NCBI GenBank assembly: GCA_028710565.1
Contig: JAQTTV010000004.1
Span: 1 to 64,000 of the forward strand
Length of the DNA: 64,000 bases
From: Gallionella sp.
GTDB taxonomy: Bacteria > Pseudomonadota > Gammaproteobacteria > Burkholderiales > Gallionellaceae
Direction of reading: 5' to 3'
Part shown: in pieces, positions 25,771 through 34,656 of the stretch
Layout of the letters: each line of letters starts with the position of its first letter
Position numbering within the stretch: the stretch's first letter is position 1
Translations under genes and position numbers: made by a program
The notes under the pieces: generated by a model
Databases searched by the model: none
What the model was told of the DNA's origin: nothing
The model's input: the letters and a program-made list of their open reading frames with translations, nothing else

Positions 25771-26505
25771 ATGAAAAACACACCCAGCAAATTATTGTTA
25801 GCGTTAACACTCTGCTTCAGCGTTGCTGCTGCACAAGCGGATGAAAACAAATACGAAAACAAAGATAACAAAAACAAAGAATCCACCAAGAGCACTAACG
25901 TGAAATCACCCGATGCTTGCAGTTCCGTGGTGCTTGCGACCGCATGTGGTTCCATTCAAAAGACCACTTGTACAACCACTGGTAGCTCGACCAAAATTTC
26001 TGATGCAGAAAAAAGCAAAGAAACGGAAGAGCATAAAAACGACAAGGATCATACCAAGGACAACAGTGGTGACCGCAAGGATCATACTGAAAGAGAGCAT
26101 GATGACAACGATTCCAGCTACAAGAGTCGCGATAAATCAAAAGATAAATCCGATGGCTATCGTTGGGAACAAACCAATTCCAACGGTGTAAAACAAGACA
26201 AAGTAACCGTCTGCCATCGCTCTGGTGGAGCCAATGTAACTATTACCGTGGATGATGACGGTTGGTACCATGGTCACTCGAAACATATCTTGGATAGCTT
26301 GGGCAAGTGCGAAGATCAAGATGACAAAGCAGGCAAATACAAATCGGGTGGCAAAAACAATAAAGACGTTGAATATATCTACAAAGATGCATCCAGTTCA
26401 ACGACTTCAATCGCTTCTTGCGCAACGGGTTGTAACGTAGCAGGCGTAACATGTAAAGTGATCAACACACGTCCTAGCCGTGGTGGTGCAAAAGTCGTAC
26501 GTTAA
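25771..26505 (+). CDS. Secreted highly charged protein with a CHxxG-type cysteine/histidine domain
   Basis: 244 residues with signal peptide MKNTPSKLLLALTLCFSVAAAQA. Residues about 24-140 are very rich in Lys, Asp, Glu and Ser with few hydrophobic residues (KDHTKDNSGDRKDHTEREHDDNDSSYKSRDKSKDKSDG), so probably disordered. Around residues 148-185 is a small domain VTVCHRSGGANVTITVDDDGWYHGHSKHILDSLGKC, similar to the CHK-x-G...ITV...H...G.C motif seen in assorted secreted bacterial proteins, function unknown. More cysteines follow (ASCATGCNVAGVTC). It stands where pilY1 is expected and has its own terminator. I do not assign a function. Surface display or pilus association is a guess. Confidence 0.75.
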   Translation: MKNTPSKLLLALTLCFSVAAAQADENKYENKDNKNKESTKSTNVKSPDACSSVVLATACGSIQKTTCTTTGSSTKISDAEKSKETEEHKNDKDHTKDNSGDRKDHTEREHDDNDSSYKSRDKSKDKSDGYRWEQTNSNGVKQDKVTVCHRSGGANVTITVDDDGWYHGHSKHILDSLGKCEDQDDKAGKYKSGGKNNKDVEYIYKDASSSTTSIASCATGCNVAGVTCKVINTRPSRGGAKVVR

Positions 26506-26550
26506 TCATGACTGAAGAAGGAGCAGCTTTCCTTCTAAGCTTATGATTTT

Positions 26551-26579
26551 AAAAGCCCCTTAAGTTAGGGGCTTTTTTT
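26551..26579 (+). terminator. Rho-independent terminator after the charged secreted protein
   Basis: AAAAGCCCCT-TAAGTT-AGGGGCTTTTTTT: an A-tail/stem/T-run hairpin immediately beyond the gene and convergent with pabB. Confidence 0.92.
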
Positions 26580-26614
26580 CGTCTGTTGTAAATTGGATAG
26601 GCACCGTCATGCGA

Positions 26615-27940
26615 CTACGCAATGCGGGTGACTTTGGAAACAGAAAATTGGTGGCATTGCAGCAAGTCCAACATGGCACCCGCTTTGTCCAATGTTTCTT
26701 GATATTCCGCCTCAACCTCTGAGTCCGCCACGATGCCGCCTCCCGCCCAACAAGCGATTTCACTGTGGGAGTACACCAAAGTACGAATGACAATGTTCGT
26801 GTCCATTTTGCCATCAAACCCCACATAGCCAATTGCGCCGCAATACACGCCTCGCCGATGCGGTTCGAGTTCAGCAATAATCTGCATGGCACGTTGTTTG
26901 GGTGCGCCTGTAATCGATCCACCAGGGAAGCAGTCGCGTAACACATCCAGTGCATCACAATCAGCACGCAATTGCCCTGTGACGGTACTCACCAGATGGT
27001 GAACATGGGAAAAACTTTCTATTTCAAATAAGCTCGGCACACGCACCGTGGTGCAACTTTGGCTTAAATCGTTGCGCAATAAATCCACGATCATCACGTT
27101 TTCCGCGCGATCCTTGGGGTGGTTGCGCAATACTTCACGCAATTGCTGATCTTGTAGCGGGGTTGTTCCCCGTGGACGCGTACCTTTGATCGGTTTAGTT
27201 TCCACTTTGCCTGCGGTGACCTGCAAAAAGCGTTCGGGGGAAGCGCACAATATCTGCACATCAGGAAAGTTGAGAAAGGCAGAATAAGGCGCGGGACTGC
27301 GTTGGCGCAAGTCACAATACGCCGCAAACGCATCACCCGTCGCGGGCGCGCTAAAGCGTTGCGCCAGGTTGATTTGATAACAATCACCTGCGTGCAAATA
27401 ATGCTGAATGCGGGCAAAAGCGTTGGCATAACTTTCAGGGGTAAAATTGGAGCGTACTTCGCCTTGAACTTGAAACGTGCTGGGTGGAAGCGGCGGAGGA
27501 TGGCGCAAGCGCGCCAAAATCATGGGCAGCTGTGCTGTTGTTTCAGCGAAACGCAGTCGTGACACCAATTGTGTTCGTTGCTGTTGGTGATCGACCACCA
27601 CCGCCCAGTCATAAATCCCCACCGCCATATCAGGGAGTGCAGCATCGGTGGGTGCCGTGTCAGGCGCAAGCGATAAATCATAGCCCCAATAACCCAATGC
27701 CCCGCCCGCAAAAGGAATGTCGGTCTGTGGTGGCAAGGGCGCGCCTAGGGCTTGACGCAGCGCACCGAAGGGATCTGGATGGGTATGATCTAGCTGCATC
27801 GTGCGCGCGGGTGAGGCGGTCAAAATATCATAACGCCCCAGTCCTGCACTGTCCAACCACGCCGCCCAAGGCAAGTCCATCAACGCCGTAAAATATACAC
27901 TCGCATCGCTGTGGTAGGGAAGTTCAACAAGATAGCTCAT
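26615..27940 (-). CDS. pabB: Aminodeoxychorismate synthase component I
   Basis: A 441-residue chorismate-binding enzyme for folate precursor (p-aminobenzoate) synthesis, making 4-amino-4-deoxychorismate with ammonia from PabA. The C-terminal chorismate domain shows YHLHAGDCYQINLAQRFSA-like, FLQVTAGKVETKPIKGTRPRG, ENVMIVDLLRNDLSQSC, and FPGGSITGAPKQRAMQIIAELE. The PIKGT lysine distinguishes PabB from anthranilate synthase TrpE, which has PIAGT. No pabA lies in the window. It is convergent with the previous gene. Confidence 0.92.
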   Translation of the reverse strand: MSYLVELPYHSDASVYFTALMDLPWAAWLDSAGLGRYDILTASPARTMQLDHTHPDPFGALRQALGAPLPPQTDIPFAGGALGYWGYDLSLAPDTAPTDAALPDMAVGIYDWAVVVDHQQQRTQLVSRLRFAETTAQLPMILARLRHPPPLPPSTFQVQGEVRSNFTPESYANAFARIQHYLHAGDCYQINLAQRFSAPATGDAFAAYCDLRQRSPAPYSAFLNFPDVQILCASPERFLQVTAGKVETKPIKGTRPRGTTPLQDQQLREVLRNHPKDRAENVMIVDLLRNDLSQSCTTVRVPSLFEIESFSHVHHLVSTVTGQLRADCDALDVLRDCFPGGSITGAPKQRAMQIIAELEPHRRGVYCGAIGYVGFDGKMDTNIVIRTLVYSHSEIACWAGGGIVADSEVEAEYQETLDKAGAMLDLLQCHQFSVSKVTRIA

Positions 27941-27954
27941 TTTTCTCTGCCCTA

Positions 27955-28086
27955 GGGAATCACTGATTGATATAGCCGCTCGTGGTGAGCTTGTCGAACC
28001 ACAAGCGATAGCACGATAGAATCAAAAAAAACCATCCACTCACCCTTCGACAAGCTCAGGGTGAACGGATTGAATCAGTGCTCCCC
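27955..28086. repeat. Palindromic REP-like element (TTCGACAAGCTC family), second full copy
   Basis: Outer arms cactgattga / tgaatcagtg enclose gtggtgagcttgtcgaaccacaagcg and ccttcgacaagctcagggtgaacgg, arranged as in the copy at 14981. Confidence 0.75.
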
Positions 28087-28140
28087 CTGCAATTTTAATG
28101 TGGTTAACGCTGCTGTGGGTACGACGCTTACCCATGCCCC

Positions 28141-28743
28141 CTAAACAGCACGTTGAAAACGATAAACGGCAGTGCTGCCCAGTAGGTTGGGTAGCACAGT
28201 AACCCGTTTTGTCCCTGTCATCACGTGTCTTTCCAGCACGGCAATATGATGATCTTGGCAAAAGCTTTCAAAGTCGTTCAAAGTACACAAGTGCACATTG
28301 GGTGTATCAAACCACTGGTAAGGCAGTTCACTGGACACGGGCATATTGCCAAACAGCACATTGAGGCGATTTTTCCAGTAAGCAAAATTGGGGAAGCTGA
28401 CGATACCTTGCCGCCCGACACGCAATATTTCTTGGATTAAGGCTTCTGTGTGGCGCGTGGCTTGCAAGGTTTGCGACACAATCACAAAGTCAAAGCTATT
28501 ATCTTCAAAGTCAGACAAGCCTGCATCTAAGTCATTTTGAATAACATTCACGCCATTGGCGATACAAGCGACGATGTCCAAGTCGCGAATTTCTACGCCG
28601 TAGCCACGTATCTGACGTGTTTCCTGCAAAAACCGCAACAAACTCCCGTCGCCACAGCCTAAATCCAATACGGATGCGCCTGGTGGTATCCATGCGGCAA
28701 TTGCTGCGAAATCTGGGCGATCCGTGGTGAGGCGATTACTCAT
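28141..28743 (-). CDS. metW: Methionine biosynthesis methyltransferase-like protein MetW
   Basis: About 200 residues from the ATG at 28743, overlapping the metX stop. The fold is a class I methyltransferase: [18 protein letters not shown] near the N-terminus, [71 protein letters not shown], all characteristic of MetW. In proteobacteria MetW always accompanies MetX and is needed for its full acyltransferase activity. The coupling by overlap supports joint control by the upstream riboswitch. Confidence 0.95.
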   Translation of the reverse strand: MSNRLTTDRPDFAAIAAWIPPGASVLDLGCGDGSLLRFLQETRQIRGYGVEIRDLDIVACIANGVNVIQNDLDAGLSDFEDNSFDFVIVSQTLQATRHTEALIQEILRVGRQGIVSFPNFAYWKNRLNVLFGNMPVSSELPYQWFDTPNVHLCTLNDFESFCQDHHIAVLERHVMTGTKRVTVLPNLLGSTAVYRFQRAV

Positions 28744-29878
28744 GTCCACACTCCTTAGCAACGTTGTCGAGGTAATTGCGCATCACCGCGAAGTAATGCG
28801 CGTTTTCCATTAAAAAAGAATCATGTCCCTGTGCCGAGGTAATTTCGGCATAGCTGACATTGCGATGGTTGTGCAGCAACGGACGGATAATTTCACGCGA
28901 GCGTTCAGGCGAAAAACGCCAGTCTGTGGTGAAGGAAATGACGAGGAAATTAGCTTTGGCACGCGCAAAGGACTTATTCAAATCCCCATCAAAATCGTGA
29001 GCAGGATCAAAATAATCCAAAGCTTTGGTCATCAGCAAATAGGTATTGGCATCAAAATACGCCGCAAATTTATCGCCCTGATAGCGTAAATAAGACTCGA
29101 TTTCAAACTCGATTTCGTAGTTGTATTGGAACTCCGCATTACGCAACAACCGACCGAATTTATCCGCCATAGCATCGTCGGATAAATAAGTGATATGTCC
29201 CAGCATACGCGCCAACCGCAAGCCACGCGTCGGCACCACGCCGTGTTGATAAAAGTTGCCCCCATGAAAATCAGGGTCAGTCAGAATGGCATTACGTGCC
29301 ACGTCGTTGAATGCGATATTTTGCGCCGTTAAGCGCGGCGCAGCGGCAATGGCTAACACATGTCGCATCCGTTCTGGATATGCCAATGACCATTGCAGTG
29401 CCTGCATCCCGCCTAAGCTGCCACCTATAATTGCTGCAAATTGTTGTATGCCTAACCGATCTGCCAGTCGTGCTTGAGACTCCACCCAATCCTGAACGGT
29501 AATGAGTGGGAAATCCGAGCCATATTGCCGTCCCGTCTCAGGGTTGAGCGACACAGGTCCTGTTGAACCGTGACAACCGCCCAGATTATTGAAGCCAATG
29601 ACAAAAAATTTATCGGTATCAATCGGCTTGCCCGCACCCACCATATTGTCCCACCAGCCCGTGTTTTTGGGCTGATCGGCATATTTCCCCGCGACATGGT
29701 GATGTCCTGACAGGGCGTGACAGATGAGAATGGCATTCGATTTGTCGGCATTTAAGGTGCCATACGTTTCGTACATCATTTCATAACGCGGCAAAACAGC
29801 ACCGCTGCGAAACACCAGCGGTGTATCAAAAATAGCGCGTTGCGCTGTGGCGATGAGAGTGTCCAAAATATACCCCAA
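28736..29878 (-). CDS. metX: Homoserine O-acyltransferase
   Basis: A 380-residue alpha/beta-hydrolase-fold enzyme that activates homoserine for methionine synthesis. [31 protein letters not shown], the nucleophile elbow [12 protein letters not shown] with the catalytic Ser, and the C-terminal catalytic His in [11 protein letters not shown] are visible. MetX with adjacent MetW may use succinyl-CoA instead of acetyl-CoA, which residues alone cannot settle here. Expression is probably controlled by a SAM-II riboswitch and terminator in its leader. Confidence 0.95.
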   Translation of the reverse strand: MGYILDTLIATAQRAIFDTPLVFRSGAVLPRYEMMYETYGTLNADKSNAILICHALSGHHHVAGKYADQPKNTGWWDNMVGAGKPIDTDKFFVIGFNNLGGCHGSTGPVSLNPETGRQYGSDFPLITVQDWVESQARLADRLGIQQFAAIIGGSLGGMQALQWSLAYPERMRHVLAIAAAPRLTAQNIAFNDVARNAILTDPDFHGGNFYQHGVVPTRGLRLARMLGHITYLSDDAMADKFGRLLRNAEFQYNYEIEFEIESYLRYQGDKFAAYFDANTYLLMTKALDYFDPAHDFDGDLNKSFARAKANFLVISFTTDWRFSPERSREIIRPLLHNHRNVSYAEITSAQGHDSFLMENAHYFAVMRNYLDNVAKECGHE

Positions 29879-29914
29879 AAAACAAAACCCGCCCTGCTAA
29901 AGCGGGAACGGGTT
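29878..29914 (-). terminator. Riboswitch-controlled terminator before metX
   Basis: Leftward reading AACCCG-TT-CCCGCTTTAGCAGGG-CGGGTT followed by TTGTTTTTT forms a strong hairpin with a U-rich tail, directly behind the SAM-II aptamer and just before the metX start. Confidence 0.8.
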
Positions 29915-29972
29915 GCTTCGCTTTAGCTGGAATCTTTTAAGTGCCCCGCAAGCTGATGTCAAATCGGCACTG
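29915..29972 (-). ncRNA. SAM-II riboswitch aptamer
   Basis: Read leftward, AGTGCCGATTTGACATCAGCTTGCGGGGCACTTAAAAGATTCCAGCTAAAGC follows the SAM-II (metA motif) pattern. P1 is AGTGCC/GGCACT. The loop carries GATTTGA and TTGC. The tail TTAAAAG...AGCTAAAG forms the H-type pseudoknot with the loop. It precedes a terminator and metX, the usual target. High S-adenosylmethionine should end transcription before metX-metW. Confidence 0.88.
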
Positions 29973-30185
29973 GCGCGCAGTTTCCGCGTTTTAAGAATAG
30001 ATGTCAACAGCTGCTATGCGCTTAGGTTTAGGATTTACCGCTATCTTTAGGTTTTGCCAAATGATGCGTTAAAAATGCTTCCCTTGGTCTGAATAAATGT
30101 AATTGATCGTTCCAATACATGTAAACCATTTGTTAGCCTGAGGTGCTTGACCTATACTTCGCTATCCTTTTTGCGAGCATATAAG

Positions 30186-30638
30186 ATGAAAATTCGATAC
30201 TTACTGGCACTTTTATGTGTTTTACCCACGTGGGCTTTGGCAGAAATTTATAAGGCCGTTGATGCTAATGGGCATGTTACCTACTCGAATGCACCACTTA
30301 AGGGCGGCCGAAAAATTATTTCTTCACAACACGGGCAAGAACAACGGGACACGAATAAGGCTGCGGGAACCTCTCGCAACACAGCTTCGCCGACCACCTT
30401 TCCTAGAATAGACAGCGAAACGCAAAAAAATCGTGACAACACTCGTCAAAAAATCTTACAGACCGAGCTAGAAAGTGAAGAAAAGCTACTGATTGAAGCC
30501 CGAAAAGCCCTTAAAGATGCCGAGAGTGCGCCTACTGACCCACAATTCGCAGTCAAAACAAAATCAGCTCTAGAGCAGATTAAAATACACGAGAAAAATA
30601 TCGAGGCGTTGACCACCGAACTCTCCAAACTAAAATAG
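30186..30638 (+). CDS. DUF4124-domain periplasmic protein
   Basis: About 150 residues from the ATG at 30186. Signal peptide MKIRYLLALLCVLPTWALA, then EIYKAVDANGHVTYSNAPLKGGRKI, the DUF4124 domain, a short beta unit common at the N-terminus of exported gammaproteobacterial proteins. The second half (residues about 80-150) is a predicted coiled coil, rich in Lys and Glu (ILQTELESEEKLLIEARKALKDAE). It lies directly before ntrB, an arrangement common in gammaproteobacteria. The function is not known. Confidence 0.85.
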   Translation: MKIRYLLALLCVLPTWALAEIYKAVDANGHVTYSNAPLKGGRKIISSQHGQEQRDTNKAAGTSRNTASPTTFPRIDSETQKNRDNTRQKILQTELESEEKLLIEARKALKDAESAPTDPQFAVKTKSALEQIKIHEKNIEALTTELSKLK

Positions 30639-30674
30639 TTGCAATGGCATACTTCGTGCTTATTATCTAAAACT

Positions 30675-31718
30675 ATGCGCGACTTCCCTTACATCACCTT
30701 AGAACATCTTGCCACTGCGGTTGTCGTGTTGGACGATCAGGTGCGCATTAACTATCTCAATCCAGCGGCTGAGAACCTATTTAGCACCAGTGGCAAAGGC
30801 TTGTATGGACTACCGCTGCCACAAGTTTTTTGCGATACCGAGCAATTGATTTGCGCGATTCAGCAAGCATTGCATAACAATGCCAGCTACATCGAACACG
30901 ATTTATCCTTAGGGGTATTGGGGCGTGCGAAACAACATCTGCGCGGAGCCGTGACCCCTGTGCAATTGGTGGCGAAACGCTTTTTGTTGTTGGAATTTCA
31001 CCCGATTGACCGCCCATTGAAACTGGCGCGCGAAGCACAGATGTTGGATCAAACGCAGGCGAATCGTTTGCTGCTGCGCAATTTAGCGCATGAAATTAAA
31101 AACCCCTTGGGCGGCATACGCGGGGCAGCACAATTGTTGGAGCACGAGCTCGAAAAACCTGGGCTGCGTGAATATACCCAAATCATCATTCAAGAAGCAG
31201 ATCGCCTACGAGTGTTGATGGAGAAACTACTCACCCCACAAGCATCCACTCATTACAGCGCGGTGAATATCCACGAAGTGTTGGAGCGGGTGCGCAGTGT
31301 GGTGATGGCGGAGATTCCTGATACCTTGGACATCGAGCGTGATTACGATACCAGCTTGCCAATGTTGGTGGGTGACCAAGCACAACTGATACAAGTGATG
31401 CTCAACATCGTACGAAACGCTGCACAAGCCATGCAGGGCAAGGGGAAAATTGTTTTACGCACCCGCATTGCCCGTCAGATTACCTTGATGAAACGCCGTC
31501 ATCGACTCGCACTGGTGGTGCAGATTATTGATAATGGCCCTGGGATTTTACCTGAATTGCGTGACAAAATTTTCTACCCGCTGGTGTCGGGACGTGCCGA
31601 TGGACATGGCTTAGGGCTCACCCTCGCGCAGGACTTTGTCAGCCAACACCAAGGCGCGATTGAATTTGAAAGCGAAGCAGGACGCACCTGCTTCTCCGTT
31701 TACCTACCACTACCTTGA
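30675..31718 (+). CDS. glnL: Nitrogen regulation sensor kinase NtrB
   Basis: About 347 residues from the ATG at 30675. A cytoplasmic kinase/phosphatase controlled by PII. The N-terminal PAS-like region (TAVVVLDDQVRINYLNPAAENLF) is followed by the phosphoacceptor helix LLRNLAHEIKNPLGGIRGAAQLLEHEL and an ATPase domain with MLNIVRNAAQAM and GHGLGLTLAQDF. It has no membrane helix, as expected. Next to ntrC. The intervening 134 bp are purine-rich (gagaaggg runs) with no terminator seen. Confidence 0.93.
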   Translation: MRDFPYITLEHLATAVVVLDDQVRINYLNPAAENLFSTSGKGLYGLPLPQVFCDTEQLICAIQQALHNNASYIEHDLSLGVLGRAKQHLRGAVTPVQLVAKRFLLLEFHPIDRPLKLAREAQMLDQTQANRLLLRNLAHEIKNPLGGIRGAAQLLEHELEKPGLREYTQIIIQEADRLRVLMEKLLTPQASTHYSAVNIHEVLERVRSVVMAEIPDTLDIERDYDTSLPMLVGDQAQLIQVMLNIVRNAAQAMQGKGKIVLRTRIARQITLMKRRHRLALVVQIIDNGPGILPELRDKIFYPLVSGRADGHGLGLTLAQDFVSQHQGAIEFESEAGRTCFSVYLPLP

Positions 31719-31852
31719 GAGACTGAGAAAGGCGGAAGGAGAAGGGGATTGTTGAGAAGGGAGAAGAGGGCAGGGAGAAGGGTAAAACCCCGTGTCCATT
31801 CCACCGTTCCTTCTCTCTTCCCCCTTCCCTCTTTCCCCTTCCCTGAATAGAA

Positions 31853-33274
31853 ATGACTAAACCCGTCTGGATTATTGATGATGACCGCTCAATTCGTTGG
31901 GTACTCGAAAAATCGCTACTGCGTGAAGGAATAGACTTTAAAAGTTTTGCCAGCGCGGATGAAGCATTGCGCGGATTAAGCCAAGAAACCCCACAAGTGG
32001 TAGTGAGTGATATACGGATGCCAGGCATGTCTGGATTGGATTTTTTACAAGTCTTACATCAACGCTACCCGCAGATTCCCGTCATCATTATGACCGCCTA
32101 CTCCGACTTGGAAAGTGCTGTAACAGCATTTCAAGGGGGGGCGTTCGAGTATTTGCCCAAACCGTTTGACATCAATCAAGCGGTCGCGTTGATACGTCGC
32201 GCGCTGGAACAAAGCCGTCGCAAAGCCGAAGAAGTTGAAGCGGTCACCGTGGTCGCCGATATTTTGGGGCAAGCTCCCGCTATGCAGGAAGTGTTTCGCG
32301 CCATCGGGCGACTGTCGCAATCTCATGCGACCGTGTTGATTAACGGTGAATCAGGATCGGGCAAGGAATTGGTTGCACGCGCTTTGCACCGCCATAGCCC
32401 CCGTGCAGCACAGCCGTTTATCGCCATCAATACCGCCGCCATTCCCAAAGACCTGCTGGAATCAGAATTGTTTGGACACGAACGCGGTGCGTTTACAGGT
32501 GCGGCGGCGATGCGGCGAGGACGTTTTGAACAAGCGGAAGGGGGTACGCTGTTCCTCGATGAGATCGGCGATATGCCTGCGGATTTGCAAACCTGCTTAC
32601 TGCGCGTGCTGTCTGATGGACATTATTACCGCGTGGGGGGGCATCAACCCATCAAAGCCAATGTGCGCATCATCACGGCGACTCACCAAAATTTGGATGA
32701 ACGGGTGAAGCAAGGCTTATTCCGTGAAGACTTATTCCATCGCCTCAATGTGATTCGCTTGCGCTTGCCACCGCTACGGGAGCGACGCGAAGATATTCCT
32801 TTGCTGGCGAAATACTTTTTGCAAAAAAGTGCCCGCGAATTGGCGGTTGAGCCGAAACAATTTAGCGAAGCGACACTGCGTTATCTGAGTGTGCAGGATT
32901 TCCCAGGCAACGTGCGCCAACTAGAAAACTTATGTCACTGGCTCACCGTGATGACCCCCTCTCAAGTGGTCGAAATTGCGGACTTACCTAACGAGTGGCG
33001 TGGATCAGAGACTGAAACAGCGTCCGTCGCCAGTGGCGGTGGAGACTGGTGCAGCGCATTGGCTGAAACTGCCGCACAAGCGTTGCAACGGGGCGATGAG
33101 CGCATTATGGACACGCTGACCCAGCAATTTGAACGCACCCTTATTTTGCAAGCCCTGCAACACACCCATGGTCGCCGCATCGAAGCTGCTATATTGTTAG
33201 GGATAGGGCGCAATACCCTAACTCGCAAAATTCAAGAGCTGGGACTAGAACCCGATGGCGATACCCCGTCGTAA
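31853..33274 (+). CDS. glnG: Nitrogen regulation sigma-54 activator NtrC
   Basis: A 473-residue activator. Receiver domain with IIDDDRSIRW, VVVSDIRMPGMSGLDF (phospho-Asp) and PKPFD. AAA+ domain with Walker A GESGSGKE, standard GAFTGA loop (HERGAFTGAAAMRRG) and [12 protein letters not shown]-terminal Fis-like helix-turn-helix GRRIEAAILLGIGRNTLTRKIQELGLE. Together with NtrB it switches on nitrogen-assimilation genes. glnA is not in the window. It is a paralogue in domain plan of aioR at 13.5 kb. Confidence 0.95.
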   Translation: MTKPVWIIDDDRSIRWVLEKSLLREGIDFKSFASADEALRGLSQETPQVVVSDIRMPGMSGLDFLQVLHQRYPQIPVIIMTAYSDLESAVTAFQGGAFEYLPKPFDINQAVALIRRALEQSRRKAEEVEAVTVVADILGQAPAMQEVFRAIGRLSQSHATVLINGESGSGKELVARALHRHSPRAAQPFIAINTAAIPKDLLESELFGHERGAFTGAAAMRRGRFEQAEGGTLFLDEIGDMPADLQTCLLRVLSDGHYYRVGGHQPIKANVRIITATHQNLDERVKQGLFREDLFHRLNVIRLRLPPLRERREDIPLLAKYFLQKSARELAVEPKQFSEATLRYLSVQDFPGNVRQLENLCHWLTVMTPSQVVEIADLPNEWRGSETETASVASGGGDWCSALAETAAQALQRGDERIMDTLTQQFERTLILQALQHTHGRRIEAAILLGIGRNTLTRKIQELGLEPDGDTPS

Positions 33275-33475
33275 TCACTTTCAACGTATCCATTGTGAGT
33301 CCATTGTCGTGACGACCTGATTTGTGATTGGGCTGTCACGATATTGATATTCAGTTCGAGGTAGAATACCGCTGCAATAGAAACCCCGTTTGCACATAGC
33401 TCATCCTTGTGACGAGATAGGTGATCTATTGGTCCAGTTGACTGTGTAATTGATTTTTTGACAAGGAGCAAGGAT

Positions 33476-33985
33476 ATGAAGAAAGTAAATGTTGCTATGT
33501 TTCTGGTAGGGCTGCTGAGTAGTTTTTCAGCGTGGAGTGCGGGTGTGACACCCAAAGAAATGGTACTGGCACATAACATCTGGCGAGCACAAGTAGGCGT
33601 GGGTGGGGTAACTTATTCTGAGGAATTAGCCGCTTCGGCACAAGCATGGGCGGATCATTTGAAAACCACACGCAATTGCAGTATGCAGCATAGCCAGGGC
33701 AAAGAAGGCGAAAATCTGTACTGGGCTGGAGCTTGGTCAAATGGGCCTGCACAGGATGTGATGTCGAAAGAGGTCGTGGACTCGTGGGCAAGTGAGAAAA
33801 AAGATTACACCTACGCCGACAACAGTTGCGCCACAGGTAAAGTGTGTGGGCATTACACCCAAGTGGTCTGGAGAGACACGACCACGGTGGGTTGTGGCAT
33901 GGCAATGTGCGACAGCCCCAAAAATCAAGTCTGGGTGTGCCAATATCTGCCTGCTGGTAACTGGGTAGGACAAAAGCCTTATTAA
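33476..33985 (+). CDS. Secreted CAP/SCP-domain (PR-1-like) protein
   Basis: A 169-residue exported protein starting at 33476 behind AAGGAG. Signal peptide MKKVNVAMFLVGLLSSFSAWSA. The CAP domain fills the remainder: LAHNIWRAQVGVGGVTYSEELAASAQAWADHL, GENLYWAG, KEVVDSWASEKKDYTYADNSC, CGHYTQVVWRDTTTVGCGMAMC and VWVCQYLPAGNWVGQKPY. These hold the conserved His and Glu residues of the central cavity and six cysteines for three disulfides, unusually complete for a bacterial member and close to eukaryotic PR-1. The function of bacterial CAP proteins is mostly unknown. Confidence 0.92.
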   Translation: MKKVNVAMFLVGLLSSFSAWSAGVTPKEMVLAHNIWRAQVGVGGVTYSEELAASAQAWADHLKTTRNCSMQHSQGKEGENLYWAGAWSNGPAQDVMSKEVVDSWASEKKDYTYADNSCATGKVCGHYTQVVWRDTTTVGCGMAMCDSPKNQVWVCQYLPAGNWVGQKPY

Positions 33986-34078
33986 ACATAACGCAAGCTG
34001 TCGGGTTAGGAGTTGTCACATCTAACCCGCGCGACGACAACGCGCGTATTGCAAATGCGTTGCCAGATAAACTGCAAA

Positions 34079-34106
34079 TAAAAAAGTGCGACCCGAAAGT
34101 CGCACC
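34079..34106 (-). terminator. Terminator of the 6S RNA
   Basis: Read leftward GGTGCGACTTTCGGGTCGCACTTTTTT forms a strong hairpin with T run. Confidence 0.88.
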
Positions 34107-34114
34107 GAAATAAA

Positions 34115-34291
34115 AGTTCCCCGCCTGTGCCGTTGACTTAGCATCTCGAACCGTAAGGTTCAAGAGGGTCACGCCTCTGCCACATCAGGATCATCCTCGA
34201 AGGGACATTCACAACAGTAGCGTCTGAGTTGCGACCTAAGTAATTACTTGGTTCAAAGAATATATAAGCCTCTCGAACACCGCAGGGAACA
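34115..34291 (-). ncRNA. ssrS: 6S RNA (RNA polymerase regulator)
   Basis: Located directly after zapA as in many gammaproteobacteria. Read leftward the RNA starts TTCCCTGCGGTGTTCGAGAGG and ends CACAGGCGGGGAAC. The two ends pair to make the closing stem. The middle contains the family segment CTCTTGAACCTTACGGTTCGAGATG that resembles the ccUUGAACC...GGUUCaa arm of E. coli 6S. A long imperfect hairpin with a central bubble would mimic an open promoter for sigma-70 polymerase. Ends are estimates to within about 10 bases. Confidence 0.85.
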
Positions 34292-34347
34292 ACTGGTAAA
34301 CGTTGGATAATAAAAACATCCCGCCGCTTTTTGTATTCAAACTGTGA

Positions 34348-34656
34348 CTAAAACAGCGAGCCTTGTTCTGCTAAGGCATCTTCTATTGTCGTCTGCATGT
34401 CTTGCATTCTACGCGTAAATTCCATCAGGTCAAAGCCTGTAAATGCTTTCATGCCTAATAATTCGTGGGTAATTTTAATCGCTGCCAACATGGCAACGCG
34501 TTCAGCGTTGATTACTTTACCAGAATCCCGAATTTCACTCATTTTTCCATCAAGATAAGCTACCGCTTTCAACAAGTCAGCGCGCTCTTCTTCACGGCAG
34601 GAGATACGAAATTTGTGGTTATACAGCTCAAATTCCAACGTGTGATGGACATTCAT
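34348..34656 (-). CDS. zapA: Cell division protein ZapA
   Basis: A 102-residue FtsZ-ring bundling protein. The N-terminal LEFELYNHKFRISCREEERADLLKAVAYLDGKMSEIRDSGKVINAERVAMLAAIKITHELL is the ZapA globular domain, followed by a short coiled coil. It overlaps the ZapB-like gene by four bases and is followed by 6S RNA. Confidence 0.93.
   Translation of the reverse strand: MNVHHTLEFELYNHKFRISCREEERADLLKAVAYLDGKMSEIRDSGKVINAERVAMLAAIKITHELLGMKAFTGFDLMEFTRRMQDMQTTIEDALAEQGSLF

Noticed and set aside
33495-34172. 225-codon minus-strand ORF over the CAP gene and 6S RNA
   Set aside because: Covers two well-supported features; composition not protein-like.
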